Shown here in pieces: positions 1-5,452 of a stretch of 12,464 nt of DNA; within the stretch, counting starts at the first letter, position 1, and each line of letters opens with the position of its first letter. The notes beneath the pieces are model-generated. The model made no database searches. It saw nothing but the letters and a program-made list of their open reading frames with translations, and was not told where the DNA came from. Source of the stretch: Desulfocapsa sp. (lineage in GTDB: Bacteria; Desulfobacterota; Desulfobulbia; Desulfobulbales; Desulfocapsaceae); assembly GCA_020717935.1 (NCBI GenBank), contig DYDK01000024.1:1-12464 (forward strand), read 5' to 3'. The position numbers were made by a program, and so were the translations under genes.

Positions 1-424
1 CCACCTCCTGCGTCCCATAACTCCGGTGTCCAGCGGAAATATGGGTAAAGGACAGTTGGCTAAGGAGGGGGTTGGGGGTGGTTCGGTGTGTGTGTGGGGG
101 GCTGAACAGTTTGCTGTTTCAGGTAATCTGACAAAGTAGAACTGAGGGGGCTGAATTTATTTTGCGGCTGTATGCAGGTAAGCGAGCCTGCGAGACTCCG
201 AAATTCATTCTGTCCCCGGCGGACTACAGGCGGCGTATGGGAGCGAGATTACGAGATTAAATAGGCAATAAAGCTAATATGTTATCTTTGCCCCCCCCAC
301 TATAACCCCGTTATTTTTCTTGCTTTCCCCCAAACGAAGGAGTATGAAATGTGAATCATTATTCATTTTCAGCAACGGGCTGGTTCATCCCTCCAGCCCC
401 TTTCTTTTTTTGCAACAGGAGGCA
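1..424. other. Left-edge non-coding stretch
   Basis: I see no convincing gene here on either strand. The stretch has G-rich and C-rich runs (around 66-105 and 291-298). It also holds the leader of the first DUF1566 gene, ending in a good Shine-Dalgarno AGGAGG at 417-422. An open frame that begins at 320 and runs into the signal-peptide coding stretch lacks its own ribosome binding site at that point and looks fortuitous. Confidence 0.5.
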
Positions 425-427
425 GTG

Positions 428-1283
428 GTGAAAAAAACAAAAAATACGGTCATAACTTGCTGTGTGCTGGCATCCGTCATGCTTTATGGGGGTGCTCAGG
501 CCGAACAGGGCGCGCTTCAGCCTGTGTATCAAATTGTTATTATTGAAGAATCCATCCACACCACCACCACCATTTGTGCGGCATCTCAACGACACCGGCA
601 TCAACTGGGGCGGCAGCTATCCATCGGGCAATAATCCCGACTGCACTGGTGAGACTATCGGCGCTCAGGATTGCTCCCATGGCCGTGATTTCACCAACAA
701 CGATAATTCTGACGGCCATGCCGGTTTCAGCTTCACCAAGCTCGATGCCAACGGCAATCCGCTGGCCAATCAGGCCGCTGTCTATACCACTACCCCATGG
801 GCCTGCGTTCAGGATAATGTCACCGGCCTTATCTGGGAGGTCAAGACTGCAAACAGTGACTTGCACGACCAGAATGACAGCTATACCTGGTATAACTCCG
901 ATTCCGCCACCAATGGCGGGGAGGTTGGCTATGCCGATTCTTCCGGCAACTCCTGCGAGGGCTATGTCGCCGGTCAGCCAGCCACTTATTGCAATACCGA
1001 GGCCTACACCGCCCGCGTCAACGCTGCTGGCTGGTGCGGCCATTCCGACTGGCGAATGCCGACCCGTAAGGAATTGCAGGGGATTGTTTCCTTTGATCGG
1101 GTTGCTCCGGCTATTGATACGGAGTATTTTCCGAATACCCCAGTGGTTTCGGTTGTCTGGTCTGGGTCTCCCTATGCCGACTATTCGGTCTATGCGTGGT
1201 TTGTCGACTTCGGTAATGGCGATTCGGGCGGCGTTAATCGCGGCAACGGCTATCAGGTGCGGTTAGTGCGCGGCGGACAGTGA
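428..1283 (+). pseudogene. Exported DUF1566 (Lcl C-terminal) domain protein, frameshifted
   Basis: A GTG at 428, five bases after AGGAGG (417-422), opens a typical signal peptide: a KKTK start, a hydrophobic core and a GGAQA-EQ cleavage site. That frame stops at 634. The DUF1566 domain is in another frame, which reads from about 575 (FVRHLNDTGINWGG) to the stop at 1283. The domain shows hallmarks of the family: VTGLIWE, HSDWRMPTRKEL, YFPNTP, VWSGSP and a VRLVRGGQ C terminus. Export and domain signals therefore lie either side of a frame change near the CCA-repeat tract at 555-572, equivalent to one extra or two missing bases. DUF1566 folds are C-type-lectin-like and are known targets of diversity-generating retroelements; the C-terminal 45 codons match the gene at 1834 in that style. 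A sequencing error, a real mutation or programmed frameshifting are all possible. The function of the exported protein is unknown; ligand or surface binding is inferred. Confidence 0.7.
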
Positions 1284-1289
1284 CTTTTG
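1155..1289 (+). repeat. Putative DGR variable region VR1
   Basis: This is the 3' end of the first DUF1566 gene. Bases 1155-1188 are identical to 2230-2263, and 1254-1289 (including the stop codon and six bases beyond) are identical to 2329-2364. The 22 codons between (1188-1253) are the same length as in the second copy but differ at 19 bases. Eighteen of these are at codon positions 1 or 2; 15 have A in one copy and three are G/T pairs compatible with an A in a shared template. The only other change is a wobble T/C at 1193. Codons GCG, TGG, GTC, TTC, GGC, TCG and CGC are untouched. This matches adenine-specific mutagenic homing; the 3' identical block would be the initiation-of-mutagenic-homing segment. 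Confidence 0.7.
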
Positions 1290-1447
1290 TTTTTTGACTT
1301 TTTAATAACGCAACGGGAGGCCGTATGAGCGCAGGACTTGGCCTGCCCATCTGGAGGGATTGCAATCGTCTGTTGCTGGAGATAGAACAGCCCGTCACTC
1401 GCTACGACGATCGTAGGGGACAGGGAGAGGGATGGTCAAAATACCCT

Positions 1448-1472
1448 GGTTCCCATGCGCCGCATGGGAACC
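1448..1472. repeat. Palindromic intergenic repeat, copy 1
   Basis: A perfect inverted repeat with 12-base arms, GGTTCCCATGCG and CGCATGGGAACC, around a single C at 1460. It belongs to a class of short GTTCCCA...TGGGAAC dyads scattered between genes in many environmental Gram-negative genomes. Related copies lie at 1587-1611, 2474-2496 and 4494-4512 in this window. Confidence 0.85.
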
Positions 1473-1586
1473 CCTCCGCGCCTGCGTCGCAGGCCCGAGT
1501 GTCTTATGAAAAGGCTGCCAGCATGAATCCGAAACGGGATGCGGCGTTCCCCAAGGGGATTTCTTATACAGGGCACATCCAGACCG

Positions 1587-1611
1587 CATTCCCATGTGGC
1601 GCATGGGAACG
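1587..1611. repeat. Palindromic intergenic repeat, copy 2
   Basis: An imperfect copy of the same dyad. The arms TTCCCATG (1589-1596) and CATGGGAA (1602-1609) pair perfectly across a short GTGGC-type centre. It is followed by the CGAGAA extension often seen with this repeat type. Confidence 0.75.
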
Positions 1612-1833
1612 AGAATCCCGAGAGCCGGCAATATCGATCATACAAGGAACCCGCCCCTGTGGGCGCTCAGTCGTGCCTTGTTATACTGCTGCGCGGGATT
1701 CCCAGCCACTACACCTCCGTTTTGCCGTCAGTAAAATTATTGTCCGTCAACGGGGATACCTGAAAGGCGGGCTTTGTCGTCGTTGTGTTGAATCTTTAAC
1801 CATCCTTTCAACATCTTAAACAGGAGTCGTATT

Positions 1834-2358
1834 ATGCGGATCATCTCACCCCTGATTTTTTGCTGCTGTTTTTTATCATCCATTCATCCTGCTCAGGCCC
1901 AGACCTGCAACGCCTATATGGTCGCTTCAACCCCGGACAGTCAGTTGACGGATAATGGTGACGGCACCATTACCGATACTGTTACCGGCCTGTCGTGGAA
2001 GAAATGTATGGAAGGGGTTACGGGAAATTTGTGTGACACCGGGGCTGCCGCCTCGTTTACCTGGCGGGCCGCCCTGCAACGACCAGGGGTTGTGAATGGC
2101 GGCGGGGGTTTTGCAGGATATACCGACTGGCGGCTTCCCAATATCAAGGAGCTGACCTCCATCGTTGAAGAAAAATGTTCTGGCCCAGCCATCAACCTGA
2201 CCCGATTTCCCAATACGCTCTCTTCGGATGTCTGGTCTGGGTCTCCCTATGCCGACTATTCGGACTACGCGTGGTATGTCAACTTCAATTATGGCAATTC
2301 GTTCAACTATAATCGCAACAGCGACTTTCAGGTGCGGTTAGTGCGCGGCGGACAGTGA
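1834..2358 (+). CDS. Exported DUF1566 (Lcl C-terminal) domain protein, putative DGR target
   Basis: This 174-residue protein starts at ATG 1834 behind AGGAG (1822-1826). Residues 1-22 form a signal peptide with a Cys/Phe/Leu-rich core and an AQA-Q cleavage site, so it should be secreted across the inner membrane. The rest is one compact DUF1566/Lcl C-terminal domain: DNGDGTITDTVTGLSW (about 41-56), FTWRAAL, AGYTDWRLPNIKELTSIVE (about 94-112), a C-x-x-PAIN loop, RFPNT, VWSGSP and a terminal QVRLVRGGQ. Four cysteines beyond the signal peptide may form disulfides. The C-terminal stretch NFNYGNSFNYNRNSDF is rich in Asn/Tyr/Phe/Ser, as expected when AAY template codons are diversified. The fold suggests a binding protein, but the ligand is unknown. 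It is the intact partner of the frameshifted gene at 428-1283. Confidence 0.88.
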   Translation: MRIISPLIFCCCFLSSIHPAQAQTCNAYMVASTPDSQLTDNGDGTITDTVTGLSWKKCMEGVTGNLCDTGAAASFTWRAALQRPGVVNGGGGFAGYTDWRLPNIKELTSIVEEKCSGPAINLTRFPNTLSSDVWSGSPYADYSDYAWYVNFNYGNSFNYNRNSDFQVRLVRGGQ

Positions 2359-2364
2359 CTTTTG
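2230..2364 (+). repeat. Putative DGR variable region VR2
   Basis: The second copy of the C-terminal variable cassette, 1075 bases downstream of VR1 in the same orientation and at the same distance from its stop codon. It has the identical 5' block (2230-2263), 22 variable codons (2263-2328) and the identical 3' block (2329-2364). It is closer to a presumed AAY-rich template than VR1: AAC or AAT occurs at five to six of the diversified codons, against Gly/Asp/Val codons in VR1. Identity falls away right after 2364, so the match is not just a long gene duplication. Confidence 0.7.
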
Positions 2365-2553
2365 CGTTTTTCTGGTTTGCTGGTGCGGTTGCCCGGCAGT
2401 GGCTTGCGAGCATAGGAAGAGCGGAATAGAAAAACGAACCGCAGAATAAAGAGAAAATTACTGGTTCCCCCTCGTTCCCATGCGCCGCATGGAAACCAGG
2501 ATATTTTTTCCAGAGTGTCTTGATATGCAGCATGTAAGGTGTATATAGATCTT
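2359..2553. other. Intergenic spacer with one palindromic repeat
   Basis: A spacer of about 195 bases between the DUF1566 gene and hicA. It contains the third palindromic repeat copy and no gene that I can support on either strand. No DGR template repeat resembling the VR cassettes is present. Confidence 0.6.
2474..2496. repeat. Palindromic intergenic repeat, copy 3
   Basis: Arms GTTCCCATGCG (2474-2484) and CGCATGGAAAC (2486-2496) flank a single C, with one mismatch in eleven pairs. The CTC immediately before it is part of the CTCGTTCCC form of this repeat family. Confidence 0.8.
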
Positions 2554-2739
2554 ATGACTGGAAAACAACTCAAAAAACTTCTGGAAGAACATGGTTGGTG
2601 TCTTGATCGTGTTTCAGGCAGTCATTATATCATGATCCATGAAGGACGCCGTTCAATCCCTGTTCCCGTGCATGGCTCAACTGATCTGCCAAAAGGGTTG
2701 TTGCATGCCATCCTCAAACAGGCAAAAATAAAGGAGTAA
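2554..2739 (+). CDS. hicA: HicA-type toxin (mRNA interferase)
   Basis: A 61-residue HicA family toxin: a small dsRBD-like fold that cleaves mRNA and is neutralised by the HicB encoded next to it. The sequence has the family order: MTGKQLKKLLEEHGW, then LDRVSGSHYIM with the catalytic His at residue 24, then RRSIPVPVHG and a KGLLHAILKQAKI tail. I prefer ATG 2554 because HicA proteins usually begin MTGK/MNSK. A GTG at 2539 would add five residues, and the nearest AAGG (2536-2539) is rather far from 2554. It overlaps or abuts the antitoxin gene. It appears intact, unlike the second hicA at 3887. Confidence 0.9.
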   Translation: MTGKQLKKLLEEHGWCLDRVSGSHYIMIHEGRRSIPVPVHGSTDLPKGLLHAILKQAKIKE

Positions 2740-2744
2740 TGACC

Positions 2745-3161
2745 ATGTTAAAGTATCCTGCCCATATTGTGAAAGATGATGATAGCTACCTTGTCACTTT
2801 TCCCGACCTGGAAAATGTTATCACCTTTGGCAAGTCGCTCGATGAAGCGCTTGTAAGTGCTGAAGGGGCTTTGAATGGTTGTCTGGAATCTGATTTTGAA
2901 CGGAATTTTACCATCCCGGAACCATCATCAAGCGCCGGCCCGGAAATGTACCAGATTCCTGTGGCTCCACATATTGCAGTGGCAATCATGTTGCGCAAGC
3001 TGCGCGCTGATCGTTCACAAATAGAGGTGGCTCGCCATCTGCATATTTCGTATCAGGTGTATCAACGTCTTGAAAATCCACGTAAAGCTAATCCCACGAT
3101 CAAGACCCTTGAGAAAGTTGCGCGTGTGTTCGGGAAAAGATTCGAGATAGGTTTTGTATGA
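2745..3161 (+). CDS. hicB: HicB-type antitoxin with HTH domain
   Basis: The antitoxin partner of the preceding HicA. Residues ~1-65 form the degraded RNase H-like HicB domain (YPAHIVKDDDSYLVTFPDLENV, then the GKSLDEALVSAEGAL helix). Residues ~85-135 form a Cro/Xre-like helix-turn-helix (LRADRSQIEVARHLHISYQVYQRLENP), which normally binds the operon's own promoter. ATG 2745 lies eight bases after AAGGAG (2731-2736); an in-frame ATG at 2739 overlaps the hicA stop (TAATG) but is too close to that site. Length (138 residues) is normal for HTH-bearing HicB. Expected autoregulation is family knowledge; no operator was identified. Confidence 0.9.
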   Translation: MLKYPAHIVKDDDSYLVTFPDLENVITFGKSLDEALVSAEGALNGCLESDFERNFTIPEPSSSAGPEMYQIPVAPHIAVAIMLRKLRADRSQIEVARHLHISYQVYQRLENPRKANPTIKTLEKVARVFGKRFEIGFV

Positions 3162-3172
3162 TACACGAATGA

Positions 3173-3283
3173 TGTCCCGCTGTGGGGAGGAAGGTGGAAC
3201 GGGAGGGAAACAGACGACAAAATTTTCAAGGCACTCTAACGCATGGAGAATATGACAAAAATAAATGGAAGGAGGGGGCGTGA
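3173..3283 (+). pseudogene. 3' remnant of a HigB-like toxin gene
   Basis: The frame ending at TGA 3281-3283 reads NFQGTLTHGEYDKNKWKEGA from about 3221. This resembles the C terminus of RelE/HigB-type mRNA interferases (the FVLTHAEYDKGKWK type). It stops exactly where the higA antitoxin starts (TGATG), the usual toxin-antitoxin junction. Upstream, the frame is open only to 3173 and lacks the ~75 residues that carry the toxin fold and catalytic residues, so the toxin is gone. Its leftover codons carry the AAGGAGGGGG ribosome binding site of higA. Confidence 0.6.
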
Positions 3284-3705
3284 TGAATCAACAATTTGAA
3301 GATATTGTCCATGTCTGGCCTTTGGTCAAAGACATTCTTTCTGTCCCACACTCAGACGCGGAGTATGAAAACCGTGTTTCATTCCTTGACGATTTGATTG
3401 ATGAAATAGGTGAAAATGAAAATCACCCTCTTGCATCACTGATGGAAGTTTTGGGGGACTTCATCGAAATATATGAAAAGCGCACTGTTCCTCCGGTACA
3501 TGGCTTACCTGGAGAGGTTCTTCGTTATTTAATGAACGAGCATGGTTTGAAACAATCAGACTTGCCTGAGATTGGCAGTCAAGGGGTTGTGTCGGAGGTC
3601 TTGAATGAAAAACGAAGTTTGAATATCAGGCAGGTAAAAGCATTGAGTGCAAAATTCCAAGTGTCTCCACAGGTCTTTATCAATTCTCCTCTGGATGCCT
3701 CGTAA
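3283..3705 (+). CDS. higA: HigA-type antitoxin / HTH regulator, toxin partner lost
   Basis: A 140-residue protein of the HigA antitoxin family with an N-terminal acidic helical region. In residues ~1-75, the FEDIVHVWPLVKDI start and the NENHPLASLMEVLGDFIEIYE stretch are typical of the long HigA class. The C-terminal helix-turn-helix spans ~80-135: LPGEVLRYLMNEHGLKQSDL, then VVSEVLNEKRSLNIRQVKAL and FQVSPQVFI. ATG 3283 sits behind AAGGAGGGGG (3269-3278) and overlaps the stop of the HigB remnant by one base. With its toxin reduced to a stub it could act as a solitary regulator, or as a counter to a HigB encoded elsewhere. Confidence 0.87.
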   Translation: MNQQFEDIVHVWPLVKDILSVPHSDAEYENRVSFLDDLIDEIGENENHPLASLMEVLGDFIEIYEKRTVPPVHGLPGEVLRYLMNEHGLKQSDLPEIGSQGVVSEVLNEKRSLNIRQVKALSAKFQVSPQVFINSPLDAS

Positions 3706-3769
3706 CAAGCTTTCGGTGAGATTCCCCCTCACATTTTCTTCTGCTGTATGCAAGCAAATTGCACGAAAT

Positions 3770-3801
3770 ATAGCGAATTGGGGTCATAGCGAATTGGGGT
3801 C
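3770..3801 (+). repeat. Tandem 16-bp direct repeat in an IS-like remnant
   Basis: ATAGCGAATTGGGGTC occurs twice in tandem (3770-3785 and 3786-3801) and is followed by AGAGTAAAC. The phrase AATTGGGGTCAGAGTAAA is, from memory, often found beside IS200-like/REP-associated transposase genes in diverse genomes. No transposase is present here. The 160-base gap between higA and the second hicA holds nothing else recognisable. Confidence 0.6.
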
Positions 3802-3886
3802 AGAGTAAACTTAAATCATTCTAAAGCATCACCGAAGGTTGTTATGAATCGTTGGTGCTGTATCAAAATTGATATATCATGTGGCT

Positions 3887-4054
3887 ATGAACGGGAAACA
3901 GGTCTTCAAGAAACTGATAGCGTCCGGGTGGTGGTTGGACCATATCATGACCCTTGATGGCCGGTCGGTGTCTGTTCCCGTGCATGGCGGCAGGGATTTG
4001 AAGCCGGGCCTTCTTTCCGGCCTGCAAAAACAAACAGGGGTGATATTCAAATGA
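3887..4054 (+). pseudogene. HicA-like toxin with internal deletion at the active site
   Basis: A 55-residue HicA homologue that is in frame throughout: MNGKQVFKKLIASGWWLD, then HIMTLDGRSVSVPVHGGRDL, then KPGLLSGLQKQTGV. Compared with the HicA at 2554, six residues are missing between LD and IM, exactly where the family has R-V/I-x-G-S-H carrying the catalytic histidine. One His (residue 19) is retained next to the junction, but its GSH context and spacing are lost. It therefore probably lacks nuclease activity or has an altered active site. ATG 3887 has no clear Shine-Dalgarno sequence; an upstream in-frame TTG at 3869 is no better. Its stop overlaps the next gene (ATGA). Confidence 0.7.
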
Positions 4055-4470
4055 AACCAGTCTATCCGGCACGATTCAGCAAAGAGGATGAAGGTGGATT
4101 CTTCGTTCAGTTTATTGATATTCCCGAGGCCATGACTGATGGCGAGACCATGGAAGAAGCAGAGTTGAACGCGCGGGAGGCGTTAAGCGGGGTGCTCGGG
4201 TTCAGGCTCGACAATAATCAGGAAATCCCTGTGCCGTCCATTCATGAAGGTGATGATGTACGATATATCGCTCCAGACGCTCAAATACAGGCGGCTATTC
4301 TTATTCGGGTGCAACGCGGCAGTCAGCCGCTCTCCGTCCTGGCTCGCGCCCTTGACACCTCCTGGCCGGCGGCGAAGCGGCTTGAGGATCCTCATCACTG
4401 GCCTACTTTGAAACAACTCGACCGAGCGGCGGCAGTTATGGGCAAACGGTTGGTGCTTTGCCTGGAATAA
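4051..4470 (+). CDS. hicB: HicB-type antitoxin, second copy
   Basis: A 139-residue HicB family protein overlapping the defective HicA by four bases (ATGA). The N-terminal HicB domain is seen in YPARFSKEDEGGFFVQFIDIPEAMTDGETMEEA and the helix AELNAREALSGVL. The C-terminal half resembles the HTH region of the first HicB (IRVQRGSQPLSVLARALDTSWPAAKRLEDP, then LKQLDRAAAVMGKRL). The two HicBs share layout but are clearly divergent, so this is a separate module rather than a recent tandem duplicate. With its toxin damaged it may persist as an autorepressor or as immunity to related HicA toxins; that is inference. Confidence 0.86.
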   Translation: MKPVYPARFSKEDEGGFFVQFIDIPEAMTDGETMEEAELNAREALSGVLGFRLDNNQEIPVPSIHEGDDVRYIAPDAQIQAAILIRVQRGSQPLSVLARALDTSWPAAKRLEDPHHWPTLKQLDRAAAVMGKRLVLCLE

Positions 4471-4552
4471 GGTTCTCGGTGAGGGTTTTTCTGCTACCCA
4501 TGTGCCGCATGGCTCCAAGTGTCGCAGAGTATCCCGTTGGTCTGCTTCTATC
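4471..4552. other. Spacer between hicB and the tRNA promoter
   Basis: A non-coding spacer carrying a decayed fourth copy of the palindromic repeat (CCCATGTGCCGCATGG, about 4497-4512). The arms still pair over CCATG/CATGG, but the outer TTCC/GGAA part is eroded. Confidence 0.5.
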
Positions 4553-4583
4553 TTGACAATTTTCTCAGTCTGTGTTTTATATA
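4553..4583 (+). promoter_or_regulatory. Sigma70-type promoter of the tRNA-Gly gene
   Basis: A perfect TTGACA lies at 4553-4558, with an AT-rich -10 candidate TTATAT (4577-4582, spacing 18) or TATATA one base later. The start point would be near 4590, about 15 bases before the mature tRNA. Confidence 0.7.
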
Positions 4584-4604
4584 AGAAGTTTTATAGGGTT
4601 GTGT

Positions 4605-4680
4605 GCGGGTGTAGCTCAGTTGGTAGAGCACAAGCTTCCCAAGCTTGGGGTCGCGAGTTCGAATCTCGTTGCCCGCTCCA
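4605..4680 (+). tRNA. tRNA-Gly (anticodon CCC)
   Basis: A complete 76-nt cloverleaf. Acceptor GCGGGTG (4605-4611) pairs with TGCCCGC (4670-4676) with two G-U pairs. The D stem is GCTC/GAGC and the anticodon stem CAAGC/GCTTG encloses the loop TTCCCAA, giving anticodon CCC at 4638-4640 (reads GGG). The T arm is GCGAG-TTCGAAT-CTCGT. The discriminator is T and the CCA end is encoded (4678-4680). It has its own promoter and is followed about 100 bases later by a terminator. Confidence 0.97.
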
Positions 4681-4786
4681 AATGTTTCGGTCGAGCACGA
4701 ATGCATGGGCGATATCGAAATGGCTGGATTGTTGGTCTGTTGTCGTTATACCATGTGTATCATGCGGGGTGATGCAGGTGGATTTG

Positions 4787-4810
4787 AAAGTGGGCTTGCC
4801 CACTTTTTTT
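4787..4810 (+). terminator. Rho-independent terminator after tRNA-Gly
   Basis: The arms AAAGTGGGC (4787-4795) and GCCCACTTT (4798-4806) form a stem with a tight TT turn (in practice a cTTg loop), followed by a T run to 4810. It separates the tRNA transcript from the rimP operon. Confidence 0.88.
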
Positions 4811-4876
4811 ATTTCCATCGCCTGGACTGGTAACAATAGGCAGTTTGTTTCGTGATAATAATGAAATGGGTTGAAG

Positions 4877-5332
4877 ATGAGCGGTGTGGTTGTTGAAAAA
4901 GTGCAGGCATTTGCCGAAACACTCTTGCCGTCCATGGAGCTGGAGTTGGTGGAGGTTCAGTTTCGTCTTGAAGGGCATGGCTGGGTCTTGCGTGTTTATA
5001 TCGATGGCAAGGCTGGGATTACCGTGGAGCATTGTCGCAGAGTCAGTCGTGAGCTCAGTGATTTCCTTGATGTCGAAGATTGTATTGCCCACGGCTACCA
5101 CCTTGAGGTCTCTTCACCAGGGCTGGAACGATCGTTGAAGGGGATGCAAGATTTTCAACGATATATTGGTAAGAAAGCGAAGATTAAACTGCGAGAGGAT
5201 GTCGAGGGACAAAAAACATTTATTGGTAATATTGTGAAGGCCGAAGACGATGCGGTTGATCTGGCGCTTGAGGATGGGACGCCGTGTCATCTCGTCTTGA
5301 CACAGATCCGCAAGGCACGGCTGTCTTTGTGA
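4877..5332 (+). CDS. rimP: Ribosome maturation factor RimP
   Basis: A 151-residue RimP, which binds the 30S precursor and helps its late maturation. The N-terminal domain begins with VVEKVQAFAETLLPSMELEL and includes GWVLRVYIDGKAGITVEHC. The family signature GYHLEVSSPGLERSL follows (about residues 74-88), and the C-terminal Sm-like barrel covers the last ~60 residues (GKKAKIKLRE to QIRKARLSL). ATG 4877 fits the usual start; a TTG two codons upstream exists and there is no strong Shine-Dalgarno. It is the first gene of the conserved rimP-nusA-ylxR-infB run, 120 bases ahead of nusA; I see nothing distinctive in that gap. Confidence 0.96.
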   Translation: MSGVVVEKVQAFAETLLPSMELELVEVQFRLEGHGWVLRVYIDGKAGITVEHCRRVSRELSDFLDVEDCIAHGYHLEVSSPGLERSLKGMQDFQRYIGKKAKIKLREDVEGQKTFIGNIVKAEDDAVDLALEDGTPCHLVLTQIRKARLSL

Positions 5333-5452
5333 GATTGTACGGGATGCGACGGAAATAAGAAGAGCGGCTTGTCCCTTGGGGGCGGCATTGCTGGTAAGGG
5401 AATGGCTTTTCTGTATTGAAATGACCATTCGTTATAAAGATGGGGAACGAAA

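Larger units (their letters stand above)
1325..1819 (+). pseudogene. Truncated Avd-like (DGR accessory, four-helix bundle) ORF remnant
   Basis: ATG 1325 follows GGGAGG (1315-1320) at good spacing, 41 bases after the stop of the first DUF1566 gene. The first ~25 residues (GLPIWRDCNRLLLEIEQ) resemble the amino end of Avd-type accessory proteins of diversity-generating retroelements, from memory of that family. Such proteins continue with an FPRYHKYTLG-like helix of a ~120-residue four-helix bundle. Here the resemblance ends after EIEQ, and the frame continues through low-complexity sequence and two palindromic repeats to 1819. The tail composition (HAPHG, PCGAWERE) is simply translated repeat. 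I read it as a 5' stub of avd joined to non-coding repeat sequence. The stub identification is moderate; the remainder is not expected to be a real protein. Confidence 0.5.

Noticed and set aside
540..1043. Long minus-strand reading frame (167 codons) opposite the first DUF1566 gene
   Set aside because: Its translation is a low-complexity Gly/Ala/Ile-rich shadow of the GC-biased coding strand, with no ribosome binding site or family resemblance.
574..1266. 230-codon plus-strand frame overlapping the DUF1566 domain
   Set aside because: Ala/Pro/Ile/Arg-rich composition and absence of any motif; the DUF1566 frame explains this stretch.
1155..1289. Plain tandem gene duplication as the source of the matching 3' ends
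   Set aside because: The rest of the two genes differs greatly in length and sequence, while the ends match exactly except at A-type sites; simple duplication does not give that pattern.
1284..1324. Hairpin or cruciform directly downstream of VR1, as in some DGRs
   Set aside because: The T-rich sequence after the stop does not form a convincing GC-rich stem, and none is obvious after VR2 either.
1394..1819. C-terminal two thirds of the ORF at 1325 as a genuine protein
   Set aside because: It translates palindromic repeats and spacer sequence; no domain character after the first ~25 residues.
1394..1833. Search for a DGR template repeat in the spacer between the two DUF1566 genes
   Set aside because: Nothing resembling the conserved GTCTGGTCTGGG or CAGGTGCGGTTAGTG blocks is present there.
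3716..3742. Terminator after higA (GTGAG, seven-base loop, CTCAC, then ATTTTCTT)
   Set aside because: Only a five-base stem and an interrupted T run; too weak to call.
4605..4680. tRNA-Gly as the integration site of an island covering the accessory region
   Set aside because: No second copy of the tRNA 3' end and no integrase seen in the window; the accessory genes lie on the 5' side of the tRNA.
4831..4859. Promoter for rimP with GATAAT at 4854-4859
   Set aside because: No acceptable -35 element at 16-18 bases upstream; the hexamer alone is not enough.
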